Positions 47,144 through 55,336 of a DNA stretch of 64,000 nucleotides are shown in pieces. The first letter of the stretch is position 1. Every line of letters begins with the position of its first letter. The position numbers were made by a program, and so were the translations under genes. The notes beneath the pieces were generated by a model that saw nothing but the letters and a program-made list of their open reading frames with translations, searched no databases and was not told the origin of the DNA. The DNA lies in the NCBI RefSeq assembly GCF_002196705.1, contig NZ_NADJ01000039.1:124001-188000 (forward strand), written 5' to 3'. This DNA is from Desulfosporosinus sp. FKB. Its GTDB lineage: Bacteria; Bacillota; Desulfitobacteriia; Desulfitobacteriales; Desulfitobacteriaceae.

Positions 47144-48823
47144 ATGGCTTTCTTAAATCGAACCACACCAAATTCTCTACTTCTAACCTATGAAAACGAA
47201 TCTACTTATTTGCACATTGATTCTCACGGATGCGCCCTTTTCGGAAAGGATAGGCCCGAACCTTACTTCAAAATTCAAGAACCACTGCTTTTAGCCCATG
47301 GGATCATGACCGACTCTGAAACTGTTCATCTGGTTGTCTTAAAGACAAACGGCGAACTCTGTTATACGCTGATTCCCCGTTCTTCAAGTCCACAGACAAC
47401 CTTGATCTCCAAATTGGATGTTCGGGCAACTAAATATCGTCGGCTCTTTCTATTTCCACAAGGTAAAATGATACATATTTTTTATGCTTGTTCCCACCAG
47501 GCTATTCGTGATCTCTGGCGTATTGAGCACCATTTCTGGAATGGCACAACTTGGAACAGTGTACATTTAGGGGAAGTTGTTCATCCGCGAGTGCCCCTCT
47601 ATCATGTAAACATGGATAGGCAGGGGAACCTCCATTTAATCACCTTAACCTTCCAAGGAAGGTATTCCCTCCTCTTTACAAATCGTTTTAATGGAACATT
47701 TCACATATGGGGCTCACCGACTGAAGCCCTGAAGATTTCCGGCGAAGTAATAGATATGACCGCACTTATGACCTCAGACAATGTCCATCATCTATTTTGG
47801 GCTGTTAAAAATACTAATGGACAGTTTGAAGTTCGTTGGGCACAGCAAACGAATGCCCTTGAACTAACGGGAGAATGGCTCCCATCGCCTGCCCCAATAA
47901 GAACCTTCTCCTCTCCTTGGAAAAATCTCGGTTCTTTGGAAGTCAACGGCGTTATCTGGCTTTTAATCCAAAGTGAAGAGGAAATCCTGATGCTCAACGA
48001 CGGAGCAGGTTGGAGAATGGTTTCCACACACACGCCTTTCTATCAGCCTTTGCAATGGGTTCACAAAAGTAAAAGAAATTTCCATCAAACGTTTTGGTTA
48101 GAAAGTCAGGCTGAACGACGCACTCCAGTATATTATCGTGAATTGGGTTTAGCTCTTTCCGCTTCACCTCAGCTTACTACTTTACAATCGCTCTCAATGA
48201 AAACGAGTCCCTCAGCTCCTCCTCCCCCAGTTCCGGCCTACTATCCTGAAGTATCCTCGGCAACTTATTATCCCATTTCCCCTGTTTCAACCTTGGAAAA
48301 TCCCTTAAATCTTAATGATCCGCCAAAAGAAGCAGATCCTTCTTCGGAGGTTATCCAAGATATTCTCGAATCGCCAACTCCTTCTCCGGAGGAAGAGCAT
48401 CCTCAATCTCAGCCCAAACAAGAAAACCCTCAACTCGAACATCTAATCACAACTGTTGCTCACTTGGAACAAGAAAATTCCAATCTGAGTCTTACGTTAC
48501 AAACTATAATTTCCAAATTTGATCAGATTCTTAATGCCCTCACTGAAACTACTACTTCTAAAAACGATATCAATTTCTCTGAAGATTTAACAGAAGCCCC
48601 GGCCACGCCCGAGGTCCCTGTCGAAGAATTGGAGCCTTTTAAGGAGGCCATGTCAAATCTCGAAAGAGAAACACAAGGTCTCTCTCAAATCCTGCATAAG
48701 ATGTTAACTAAGCAGGAGGAAAATGAATCCTCTTTAGAAAACCTCGGTATACAAATTTGCCAGCTTCAGGAGAAGACCGAACTGAAAAATAAAGGAGGTT
48801 TTTGGAATAAATGGATCACATAG
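47144..48823 (+). CDS. Unknown protein: beta-rich N-terminus, Pro linker, coiled-coil C-terminus
   Basis: At 559 residues, about 1-345 are beta-rich with regular W/F/H repeats such as VHLVVLKTNGELCY and LHLITLTFQGRYSLLF, which look like six or seven propeller blades of an unassigned type. Residues 350-420 are a Pro/Ser/Glu linker. Residues 425-550 are coiled coil (LITTVAHLEQENSNLSLTLQ, LSQILHKMLTKQEEN). There is no signal peptide. ATG 47144 follows AAGGAAGTG. I do not recognise a family. Its stop lies inside the following recoded ORF. A structural or scaffolding surface role is suggested by the setting. Confidence 0.65.
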   Translation: MAFLNRTTPNSLLLTYENESTYLHIDSHGCALFGKDRPEPYFKIQEPLLLAHGIMTDSETVHLVVLKTNGELCYTLIPRSSSPQTTLISKLDVRATKYRRLFLFPQGKMIHIFYACSHQAIRDLWRIEHHFWNGTTWNSVHLGEVVHPRVPLYHVNMDRQGNLHLITLTFQGRYSLLFTNRFNGTFHIWGSPTEALKISGEVIDMTALMTSDNVHHLFWAVKNTNGQFEVRWAQQTNALELTGEWLPSPAPIRTFSSPWKNLGSLEVNGVIWLLIQSEEEILMLNDGAGWRMVSTHTPFYQPLQWVHKSKRNFHQTFWLESQAERRTPVYYRELGLALSASPQLTTLQSLSMKTSPSAPPPPVPAYYPEVSSATYYPISPVSTLENPLNLNDPPKEADPSSEVIQDILESPTPSPEEEHPQSQPKQENPQLEHLITTVAHLEQENSNLSLTLQTIISKFDQILNALTETTTSKNDINFSEDLTEAPATPEVPVEELEPFKEAMSNLERETQGLSQILHKMLTKQEENESSLENLGIQICQLQEKTELKNKGGFWNKWIT

Positions 48824-49041
48824 ACTTAAAATCCAACCTTTCAGAAATCTTATCGAAATATCCTCAGACAGCATTAGTATTTAAAAAATTTGGGATCTCA
48901 ATAAGTGGCTGAGGGGCCAAAAGTTTACTCAATATGAGTGTTGAGCAGGCTGCTCAACGTTATCATCTTAACTCAGCAACTCTGATTAAATCCTTAGAGG
49001 TTTCAATAAAACAATTCGGCAACGAGTGGAGACATTATTAA
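48811..49041 (+). CDS. DUF1858-like small protein with in-frame UGA (candidate selenoprotein)
   Basis: Reading ATG 48811 in frame gives 33 codons, a TGA at 48910-48912, then 42 codons to TAA 49039-49041, 76 residues in all if UGA is read. The product (SEILSKYPQTALVFKKFGIS, then SGUGAKSL, then SVEQAAQRYHL) resembles DUF1858 redox-disulfide or ScdA_N domains, and the UGA falls where they have Cys; the other Cys of CxxC is Ile here. A SECIS-like hairpin follows. The TAA overlaps the next start codon (TAATG), showing that translation coupling presumes read-through. AAAGGAGG lies 13 bases upstream. Alternatives: a nonsense mutation or sequencing error. Confidence 0.6.
48940..48958 (+). promoter_or_regulatory. 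SECIS-like hairpin downstream of the in-frame UGA
   Basis: GTTGAGCA (48940-48947) pairs perfectly with TGCTCAAC (48951-48958) around the loop GGC. It starts 27 bases after the UGA, with the loop G 35 bases after. Bacterial SECIS elements have an apical loop with G in its first two positions, about 16-37 bases from the UGA. The apical part AGCAGGCUGCU resembles GCAGGUCUGC of E. coli fdhF. Confidence 0.5.
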
Positions 49042-49991
49042 TGAACTTATTATTTTTAAACGATTCATCATTGTTGAGCTATGGCTTAGTATCGGGTTTT
49101 TCTTCTTCTGATAGCTTTGAGTATCTTCCGGTCCATTTAGCCGATTGGGAAAATCGTTTGGACCGCTTGCTGAGAAAACAAAGACCAGATTTCGCTTTTG
49201 CTGAAGGAGTTTCAATTTCAACAGTAGCTCGGAGACTCTTTCCGCTTCTACGTCGTTATTCAATTCCTCTCGTCTATTGGGCAATTGACGATCCCCCCGA
49301 CTGGAACCGCATGTCCCGTCCCTTAGGGCGCGGGGCCAGTCTTGTACTTACTCCAGCCAAAGAGTGTCTACCTCTCTATCAGAGAGACAAAATTCGAGCG
49401 CATTACTTTCATTTTGCCTGCAATCCATCGTTTCATCGCCCCGTTGAGCCATCCTTCGATCTCCAAAGCGACTTACTGCTGGTGGCTAATTACTATACAT
49501 CCTATCCTCAAAGGAAATCCGGTCTCGATACAATCCTCACCCCCTTACTCAATGAATCGTTTCGTCTGAAAGTTTACGGTAACGAACATTGGCTATCAAA
49601 CTCCGACCACTATACGTTACCTTCAGACATTTACCAAGGTTATTTGCCCTACATCCGGCTGCCTTGCGCATATTCTTCAGCGAAGATTGTACTAGGTTTG
49701 CATTCAGTAATAACCTCCCCAACAATGATGAGTATGCGCACTTTTGAAGCATTAGGATGCCGAGCTTTTTTCTTAACCCATTGGTCACCAGCACTGGAAG
49801 CTCTTTTTAAAAACCACGTTCATCTCGTCTGGAGTCGTCATCCCGACGAAACGATTGAGCTCGTCCGTTTTTATCTAAGCCGAGATGATCTCCGACTCAA
49901 AATTGCTCGCCAAGGCCAAGAGGAAGTATACCGTAACCATACATATAAACACCGGATACAATCCGTTCGGGCAATTCTCGAAACCTTATAA
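49041..49991 (+). CDS. CgeB-like glycosyltransferase
   Basis: The 316-residue protein has the layout of CgeB, a spore-maturation protein of Bacillus with a DUF3880 part and a Glyco_trans_1_2 part: LLFLNDSSLLSYGLVSGF, PLVYWAIDDPPDWNRMSRPL, LLVANYYTSYPQRKSGLDTI and the donor-site block MMSMRTFEALGCRAFFLTHW. ATG 49041 overlaps the TAA of the recoded ORF. CgeB glycosylates the outermost spore layer in Bacillus; a similar role here is inferred. Confidence 0.8.
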   Translation: MNLLFLNDSSLLSYGLVSGFSSSDSFEYLPVHLADWENRLDRLLRKQRPDFAFAEGVSISTVARRLFPLLRRYSIPLVYWAIDDPPDWNRMSRPLGRGASLVLTPAKECLPLYQRDKIRAHYFHFACNPSFHRPVEPSFDLQSDLLLVANYYTSYPQRKSGLDTILTPLLNESFRLKVYGNEHWLSNSDHYTLPSDIYQGYLPYIRLPCAYSSAKIVLGLHSVITSPTMMSMRTFEALGCRAFFLTHWSPALEALFKNHVHLVWSRHPDETIELVRFYLSRDDLRLKIARQGQEEVYRNHTYKHRIQSVRAILETL

Positions 49992-50052
49992 TCGCTGGCT
50001 CAAGTCTCCTTCAGATTCTGGTGATTGAGCTAATATGGATAGGAGGCTTTCG

Positions 50053-51045
50053 ATGAAAGTACTTTTTCAAGCACGACCAGATCTCATGAAAAACCCTGCC
50101 GGGGATACAGTTCAGGTGATCTCCACAGGCCAAAATCTAATAAGACTTGGAGTTGAAGTGAATTTTTCCGCAGACCCCAACCTTGATTTAACACTTTATG
50201 ATTTAATACACATATTCAATATTACACGAATTAAGGAAAGTTACATGTTTTTTTGCAACGCTCAAAAACAACAAAAACAAATCCTTATATCCCCAATCTA
50301 TTGGCCCCCTATTGCCTTTCTAAAAAGAGAGGGCAACCATCCCAATGCCTTAGCAATTTGGAAACATATGCAGCCCATGCGTGATCGATTAGTTAGGGAA
50401 TGCCAACTCTTACTCCCGAATAGCCAGATGGAAATGGATGCTCTCCGTCAAGATTTCCCTAAAGCAGCAAACTATAAAGTTATCCCCAACGGATTCCCTG
50501 ATGCTTTTATAGGTGTTGATTCAGATGCCTTTCGCCAACAGTTTCCCCATTTACCCCAAGAGTTTGTGCTCTGTGCGGCAAGAATTTCGCCACGCAAAAA
50601 CCAGTACTGGTTAGCGAAAGTTGCACAAGAACTTAGTCTTCCGGTTGTATTATTAGGCCCTATAAATGACCAAGCCTATTTCGAAAGTGTGACGCTCTTT
50701 CCTAATATTTATCATCTCGGAACGCTACAGGGAGAACTTCTGGCCTCGGCTTATTCTGCTGCCAAAGCACATGTCCTGCCAAGTTGGTTTGAGACTCCAG
50801 GTTTGTCCAGCATTGAAGCTGGAGCATGCGGGACCGTCGTCATTTCCACAGATCAAGGAAGCCCTAAAGAGTACTTCCGGGATATGGCCTTATATGTGCA
50901 TCCACTTGATAATGAAAGTTTACGCCTTGCCCTTGAGCAATCCTTTCAGGCTTCACCTTTACCCCTAATGCATCACCTGCGCCAGCATTACACCTGGTCC
51001 AAAGTTGCCGAAATGACCTACGAAGCTTATCAAACCCTCATCTAA
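50053..51045 (+). CDS. Glycosyltransferase family 4 (GT-B)
   Basis: At 330 residues, it opens MKVLFQARPDLMKNPAGDTV with an acceptor loop, has LLPNSQMEMDALR, VIPNGFPDAF and AARISPRKNQYWLAKVAQEL at the junction, and the donor site VLPSWFETPGLSSIEAGACGTVVISTDQGS. ATG 50053 is preferred over ATG 50035, which lies before AGGAGG. It closes the plus-strand series and converges on the detached gvpA gene; a hairpin lies between them. Confidence 0.86.
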   Translation: MKVLFQARPDLMKNPAGDTVQVISTGQNLIRLGVEVNFSADPNLDLTLYDLIHIFNITRIKESYMFFCNAQKQQKQILISPIYWPPIAFLKREGNHPNALAIWKHMQPMRDRLVRECQLLLPNSQMEMDALRQDFPKAANYKVIPNGFPDAFIGVDSDAFRQQFPHLPQEFVLCAARISPRKNQYWLAKVAQELSLPVVLLGPINDQAYFESVTLFPNIYHLGTLQGELLASAYSAAKAHVLPSWFETPGLSSIEAGACGTVVISTDQGSPKEYFRDMALYVHPLDNESLRLALEQSFQASPLPLMHHLRQHYTWSKVAEMTYEAYQTLI

Positions 51046-51061
51046 CAAGACGATGTCCCCA

Positions 51062-51106
51062 AACCAAAAACGAACTCCACACCACTTCACTAAGTGGGGG
51101 AGTTCG
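51062..51106 (-). terminator. Intrinsic terminator of the detached gvpA
   Basis: On the minus strand CGAACTCC (51099-51106) pairs with GGAGTTCG (51071-51078) with an inner CACTT/AAGTG stem, followed by TTTTTGGTTT. It is also just after the GT4 stop on the plus strand, but the U-tract favours the minus side. Confidence 0.7.
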
Positions 51107-51138
51107 CATTGGACTATCAAGGTTTCCCTTAGTTCTAA

Positions 51139-51351
51139 TTAGAACAGGTCACCATAGTGTTCAGTAGTTAGTCCTACTGCACAAGCATATTTCAAAAAGC
51201 TATTGACGCTTGCTATAACAATACGGAGATCAACTGTTAGGAGTTCAATGCCAACTAAGGAAACTCTAACATATCCGTCAATGACTATCCCTTTTTCTAA
51301 AATGCGGTCAACAACTTCTGCCAGGCTTGAGGAATCGACATCCTTTTTCAT
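51139..51351 (-). CDS. gvpA: Gas vesicle structural protein GvpA, copy 2
   Basis: GvpA forms the ribbed wall of gas vesicles. The 70 residues have [19 protein letters not shown], then [20 protein letters not shown] and [15 protein letters not shown], the strand-strand-helix plan of the family. It is about 85 percent identical by eye to copy 1 (57544). It lies 280 bases beyond gvpJ, separated by a long hairpin, so it probably has its own promoter. A sporulation-type -10 sequence is at 51396. AGGAGG precedes the ATG. Confidence 0.95.
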   Translation of the reverse strand: MKKDVDSSSLAEVVDRILEKGIVIDGYVRVSLVGIELLTVDLRIVIASVNSFLKYACAVGLTTEHYGDLF

Positions 51352-51509
51352 AAGGTTTACCTCCTCTCTAATTATACCTTGTCCTTGTCCTACTTTATAA
51401 TATGTTCAGCTTTGGACATGGTGCATAAAATATAGTTATTTTTTACGAAAACTTAAAGGGCTGTCCTGAAAACTTACCTCTAAAATTCCGAAGTGGGTGG
51501 CAAATAGCC

Positions 51510-51556
51510 AAAGGCGTTCTCGCTTCACTAGTATATAGTGAAGTGAGAACGCCTTT
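51510..51556 (-). terminator. Long hairpin between gvpJ and gvpA copy 2
   Basis: A 21-bp stem with one G-U pair (51510-51530 with 51536-51556) and a five-base loop lies 75 bases past gvpJ. The U-tract is weak, but the stem is very stable. It most likely ends the main gvp operon. The rest of the gap holds the copy 2 promoter region. Confidence 0.75.
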
Positions 51557-51631
51557 ATTGAATGATTAGGCAAGCGAAGGGAGGACCTCAATGAGAATGC
51601 AACAAGTTCTGGTACAGCCCCATCTTAAAAG

Positions 51632-51982
51632 TTAAGTACGATATCTTGGCCGCTTAATAGTTGCATCATTCTCTAATACCTCAGCAGGATTTCCCACGCT
51701 CTCCTCATTCTGTAAAGCAATTTGCGCAGGCGCAACAGATTCCAAAGCTGCAGGTTCTTGCGCTCTAGCCCTCGATGAAAGATATGGATCATGTGCCCAC
51801 CAATCGATGCCCATTTCTTTGGCTTTATCGACTGAGGCTACAAGCAAACGAATTTTTATGTTCAACAGTTCAACATCTGCTAAAGATATTTTAATATCTC
51901 CAGCAATGACAATCCCTTTATCCAAAATTCGTTCTAAGAGATCGCCCAAGCTACTGCTGTTATTGGAGTGTTGAATTGCCAA
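51632..51982 (-). CDS. gvpJ: Gas vesicle protein GvpJ
   Basis: This 116-residue GvpA-family minor protein has a core [40 protein letters not shown], then the GvpJ-specific KEMGIDWW. A tail of about 45 residues rich in Ala, Glu and Pro follows, as in other GvpJ. Minor GvpA-like proteins act at the vesicle tips or in nucleation. TTG 51982 follows AAGGGGAAG. Last gene of the main operon. Confidence 0.9.
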   Translation of the reverse strand: MAIQHSNNSSSLGDLLERILDKGIVIAGDIKISLADVELLNIKIRLLVASVDKAKEMGIDWWAHDPYLSSRARAQEPAALESVAPAQIALQNEESVGNPAEVLENDATIKRPRYRT

Positions 51983-52004
51983 ACCACTTCCCCTTCTTTC
52001 CTCT

Positions 52005-52337
52005 CTACATTAAATTACCCAGAGGACCCAGATCTAAATTAAGATCACTTTCCTTTAAACCAAATATCTCACGCATTTCAATCATTTTGTCATCCAATTT
52101 TAAAAAAGTTTGACCCATCTCTTCGATTTCCTCATCAGTCAAAGTTCCGCCTTCAATACGCCGCAAAGCTTCGTGTTCCATAACTCTTCTCAACAGTTCC
52201 ACGACCGTAAGTACCAATTTTGCCAATCCTTGATCTGGATTACCTTCATTAGCATTAACACGCCCAATATTGCTGCCTTCTTCGAAACTGCTTAAACTTT
52301 CGGCTATCTTATCACCAGCTTCATCATTTTCAATCAT
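52005..52337 (-). CDS. gvpK: Gas vesicle protein GvpK
   Basis: At 110 residues, it has the GvpK core GLAKLVLTVVELLRRVMEHE, ALRRIEGGTLTDEEIEEMG, FLKLDDKMIEM and a C-terminal DLNLDLGPLGNLM, the typical ending. It is an accessory assembly protein. ATG 52337 overlaps the preceding stop (ATGA). Order K then J is as in Bacillus megaterium. Confidence 0.95.
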   Translation of the reverse strand: MIENDEAGDKIAESLSSFEEGSNIGRVNANEGNPDQGLAKLVLTVVELLRRVMEHEALRRIEGGTLTDEEIEEMGQTFLKLDDKMIEMREIFGLKESDLNLDLGPLGNLM

Positions 52338-53083
52338 GAAATCACCTCCCTATTTACCCACTGGGATGATTCACGTATCAGGTATTTTTCAGATTTTAAG
52401 GACAGTGAGCTAAAATGAAAAGGAGGCCAAGGACCTGAATAATCGATAGTCCAATCACAATTATCAGCAAGTGATTCTAATTTATGAATAAACACTCCTC
52501 TAAGGGAATTAGGCACTAAGAAGCTCAAATTAATTCCTGACTCAATAGTTTTAGGAACCTCAAACCATGAGTCTTTGATCAAAGGAGTTAACGATGAACG
52601 TAAATCCTCAACTAGTTCTCGAGTCCGTGCTACTTCTCTGGCCAAAAACTCATGCCTGACTCTCAACCGATTAAGGTACTCCTTTCCACTTTGCACATTT
52701 TCCTTGTCTGGAAGATTAGGGAACTGAGCTGAGTCTCGTTCCTTATGTGCTAAAATTAAGCAATACTCAGAACAGCCATCAACTTTGGCGAAACAAGCTT
52801 CAAGTTCTTTTGCATATTTGTTCAACAGTTCGATTAAATTGATCTCACTGAAAGTTATAACACCCGCCTGAATTGGCAATATGGTCAAATTCAACTCATT
52901 GATTCTTTCATACCATTGTAGCATCGCATATAGAAAATCTCGTTTAGAGCTAAACGTCTCCTTAGGCGAATTACACCAAAGGACACTATACTCGCCTACT
53001 GTTGTACATTTTACCCACAATGGTGCTTCACATGGTAAATCTGCACCATGGCGAGTGAACGCCAAAAGATAAAGTTTCTTCAT
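52334..53083 (-). CDS. Divergent GvpF/GvpL family protein (third copy)
   Basis: The 249 residues end in WTIDYSGPWPPFHFSSLSLK, the conserved GPWPPYHF signature of GvpF/L, and begin KKLYLLAFTRHGADLPCEAP. The middle region is poorly conserved, lacks the usual PLRFGT motif (here NLTILPIQAGVITF) and has extra cysteines. It overlaps gvpS by four bases and gvpK by four. Most gvp clusters have two F/L members; this one has three. Role probably in assembly, binding GvpA. Confidence 0.82.
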   Translation of the reverse strand: MKKLYLLAFTRHGADLPCEAPLWVKCTTVGEYSVLWCNSPKETFSSKRDFLYAMLQWYERINELNLTILPIQAGVITFSEINLIELLNKYAKELEACFAKVDGCSEYCLILAHKERDSAQFPNLPDKENVQSGKEYLNRLRVRHEFLAREVARTRELVEDLRSSLTPLIKDSWFEVPKTIESGINLSFLVPNSLRGVFIHKLESLADNCDWTIDYSGPWPPFHFSSLSLKSEKYLIRESSQWVNREVIS

Positions 53084-53280
53084 AACGACACATCTTTCTT
53101 CTGATGACTACCTTCAAGCATAGTTTGAACGGAAGTAAGAACGAGCTTCAAATTCAAATAAACCAAATCAACATTCCCACAGCTAAGAATTAAATCTCCT
53201 GAAATTACAACCCCTTTATCCAGCAATTTTTCAACGACTTCAAGCAGAGTAACTTCTTTTGTATTTGCAATATCACCCAC
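53080..53280 (-). CDS. gvpS: GvpA-family minor protein GvpS-like
   Basis: At 66 residues, it has LLEVVEKLLDKGVVISGDLI and DLVYLNLKLVLTSVQTMLEG, the GvpA fold with a Cys-Gly-Asn turn instead of the canonical loop. Its place between an F/L gene and K matches gvpS of Bacillus megaterium. The GTG start at 53280 overlaps the gvpL stop by eight bases. Confidence 0.8.
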   Translation of the reverse strand: MGDIANTKEVTLLEVVEKLLDKGVVISGDLILSCGNVDLVYLNLKLVLTSVQTMLEGSHQKKDVSL

Positions 53281-54262
53281 CTGCTATTTCCCCCTCATTG
53301 TTTAGCCTTGAAAAATGATAGGCAGGCCAGGGGCCGGATACCTCAACCATAAAACCTAAAGAATCGGTCAATTCATCAAATGCGTTAAGTTTTGTATCCC
53401 ATTCTTGGCAATGTTCCTTAGAAATCAAATAATGCGCAGCAAATACAAGCAAATAATTGTCTTGAACTGCTACCTCAGATTTTTCTAAGAGGATGCTTTC
53501 TGTCGAAATGCTGTTTAGGTCTTGATAAAACGATTCTCCATAATCATTCATCATTTGTTCCATTTCTGCCTTAAGCTTTTTCTCCCATTGGAGTTTTTGA
53601 AAATACCCCCCACCATTTTGGTCGCCTGAATAGGGAAGGTCATTATGAAGTTTTACCAACAACTGTTGACTATTAACTAAAACCTTAACTTGCATTTCAT
53701 AATGATTCTCCAGATGATTCAGATCATTTTCTATTTTCTCGGCATTCACCGTAAGTTGTTGTTTAACGTTATCGACATTCCTATAAATCGTACAGAAAGG
53801 AAGAGGAATGACCGTCCTATCTTCCATTGTTTTCAATATAATTTCTTCATGGCGACGCGCCTGGCTCTCAACCCAGACCATATCCTCCATATGGTTGTGA
53901 ATTGATTCTTCACTGTATTCTTCTCGGGATACCGGGCAAACAATCATACTTAGATTGCCGCTTTCAATAAGATGACATGGCCTGTCCTCCATGCCAAACA
54001 GTGAAATCGGTTTTTCAAGAGTCTTTGTAATGCCAATAGCGTACAAAAGCTCATCCTTGTTATCCTGAGGCACTTGATACTGGACGCTATTGACGGCTGA
54101 TGACAAGGGTTTCGATTTTAAAAAGCCCTGAGCTACTACTGCTTCACCGTTCTCTCTTAACCGCGCCATAATAACTTCTTCTAGTTCTTCAAGCACCTTT
54201 TCTGCACACTGATTCACAAGTTTTTCGATACTACTTTCCCACTCTTCAAGGGACCATTTCAT
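53273..54262 (-). CDS. gvpL: Gas vesicle protein GvpL (long GvpF/L)
   Basis: This 329-residue protein is longer than usual because of an N-terminal extension of about 75 residues containing EEWESSIEKLVNQCAEKVLE. The GvpF/L domain follows: ELLYAIGITKTLEKPISLFG, TVIPLPFCTIYRNVDNVKQQ and the end VEVSGPWPAYHFSRL. ATG 54262 overlaps gvpG (ATGA). A role in nucleating or chaperoning GvpA is known for the family. Confidence 0.88.
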   Translation of the reverse strand: MKWSLEEWESSIEKLVNQCAEKVLEELEEVIMARLRENGEAVVAQGFLKSKPLSSAVNSVQYQVPQDNKDELLYAIGITKTLEKPISLFGMEDRPCHLIESGNLSMIVCPVSREEYSEESIHNHMEDMVWVESQARRHEEIILKTMEDRTVIPLPFCTIYRNVDNVKQQLTVNAEKIENDLNHLENHYEMQVKVLVNSQQLLVKLHNDLPYSGDQNGGGYFQKLQWEKKLKAEMEQMMNDYGESFYQDLNSISTESILLEKSEVAVQDNYLLVFAAHYLISKEHCQEWDTKLNAFDELTDSLGFMVEVSGPWPAYHFSRLNNEGEIAGG

Positions 54263-54465
54263 TCTTCAATCCCTCTTTCTCTCCCTTCCACTAAACGTTC
54301 AAAGAGTCGTTTTTCGTATTCCCGATATTCTTCTAAGGTGATTTCATGATTTTCCAACATATACTGACGTTGACTAAGCTCTCGCCGAATTGCTTCGGGA
54401 CTATAATACTCAGCTTGTGCTTGTTCAATCACCTGTTTTATTGCCCATATCGGAAACCGAAACAT
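54259..54465 (-). CDS. gvpG: Gas vesicle protein GvpG
   Basis: A 68-residue helical protein of the GvpG family: MFRFPIWAIKQVIEQAQAEY, then RRELSQRQYMLENHEITLEE and YEKRLFERL. The ATG at 54465 is chosen over GTG 54474 because AGAAGG lies eight bases upstream and the family starts MF. It stands between gvpF and gvpL, its standard place. Confidence 0.9.
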   Translation of the reverse strand: MFRFPIWAIKQVIEQAQAEYYSPEAIRRELSQRQYMLENHEITLEEYREYEKRLFERLVEGRERGIEE

Positions 54466-54502
54466 TTCATTCACCTTCTATCGATAGAAATTCGAAATGC
54501 CG

Positions 54503-55222
54503 TTATTTAGCATTCACAAAGTGATGCGGAGCCCACGGGCCAGTATATTTGAAAATCATGGTTTCCGAGTAGATTGCGTAAAGCTTACCTACAGCTTGAT
54601 CAAATGCATCCTCTTTGGCACGATCTATTAAATACACGCCATCAAAAGCTTGAAATTCATCCATTGGCTCTTTGATTACCCACTCAACTGCCAATGGTCG
54701 CAGCGCTGCAAGAAATGATTTTTCCAATTCCTTACGTTCATAATCTGCGGTTTCCATAATAGCCTTTCCAAATTCCACAACATCATAGCCCTGACCCTTT
54801 CCCCGTTCCAATTCATTTTTCCAGCGAGCCAAACGCTTGTTTTTCAGCATTGTCTCTTGGAAACTCTCTTTTTTCCACCATACTTTGAGTTCTACTTCTA
54901 TTTTGTTTTCTAAATGTGCCAACAGTTTCAGATAACCCTTTTTATCCTTGCGAAGGATTTCTCGGATTTCTTCTTCTTTATAAAATAGTGTTCCGAAGCG
55001 TAAGGGAATTACTGTCATATACTTTATCACGTGACACAATACTTCCGTATAACGACTCATACTTTCCCTTGTTACCATGGTTATTGATTCATCATTAATC
55101 TCAGCACACAAGAGCCCTAGCTCTCCCTCTGCGACAAGGCAAATTTTCTCTTGCTTAAAGGCAGATGTTAATAGTTCGGCGTTTTCGGAATTTACTCGGA
55201 TAATTCCGTAGGCATAATACAA
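54503..55222 (-). CDS. gvpF: Gas vesicle protein GvpF
   Basis: At about 239 residues, YYAYGIIRV opens the family, MTVIPLRFGTLFYKEEEIRE is the central signature and YTGPWAPHHFVNAK the end. GvpF contacts GvpA and helps nucleate vesicles. No ATG is near the start; TTG 55222 with AAGGAG spacing is better than GTG 55231, which touches it. Confidence 0.93.
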   Translation of the reverse strand: MYYAYGIIRVNSENAELLTSAFKQEKICLVAEGELGLLCAEINDESITMVTRESMSRYTEVLCHVIKYMTVIPLRFGTLFYKEEEIREILRKDKKGYLKLLAHLENKIEVELKVWWKKESFQETMLKNKRLARWKNELERGKGQGYDVVEFGKAIMETADYERKELEKSFLAALRPLAVEWVIKEPMDEFQAFDGVYLIDRAKEDAFDQAVGKLYAIYSETMIFKYTGPWAPHHFVNAK

Positions 55223-55336
55223 ATTCTCCACTCCTTAAAACTCATCTGCACCAGGCTCAACAAAAACATTCACTTCTCGCGGCACTCAATTTCTAAACGA
55301 TGAATTCTAAAAAAGAAAGTCATGTCACGACACGAC

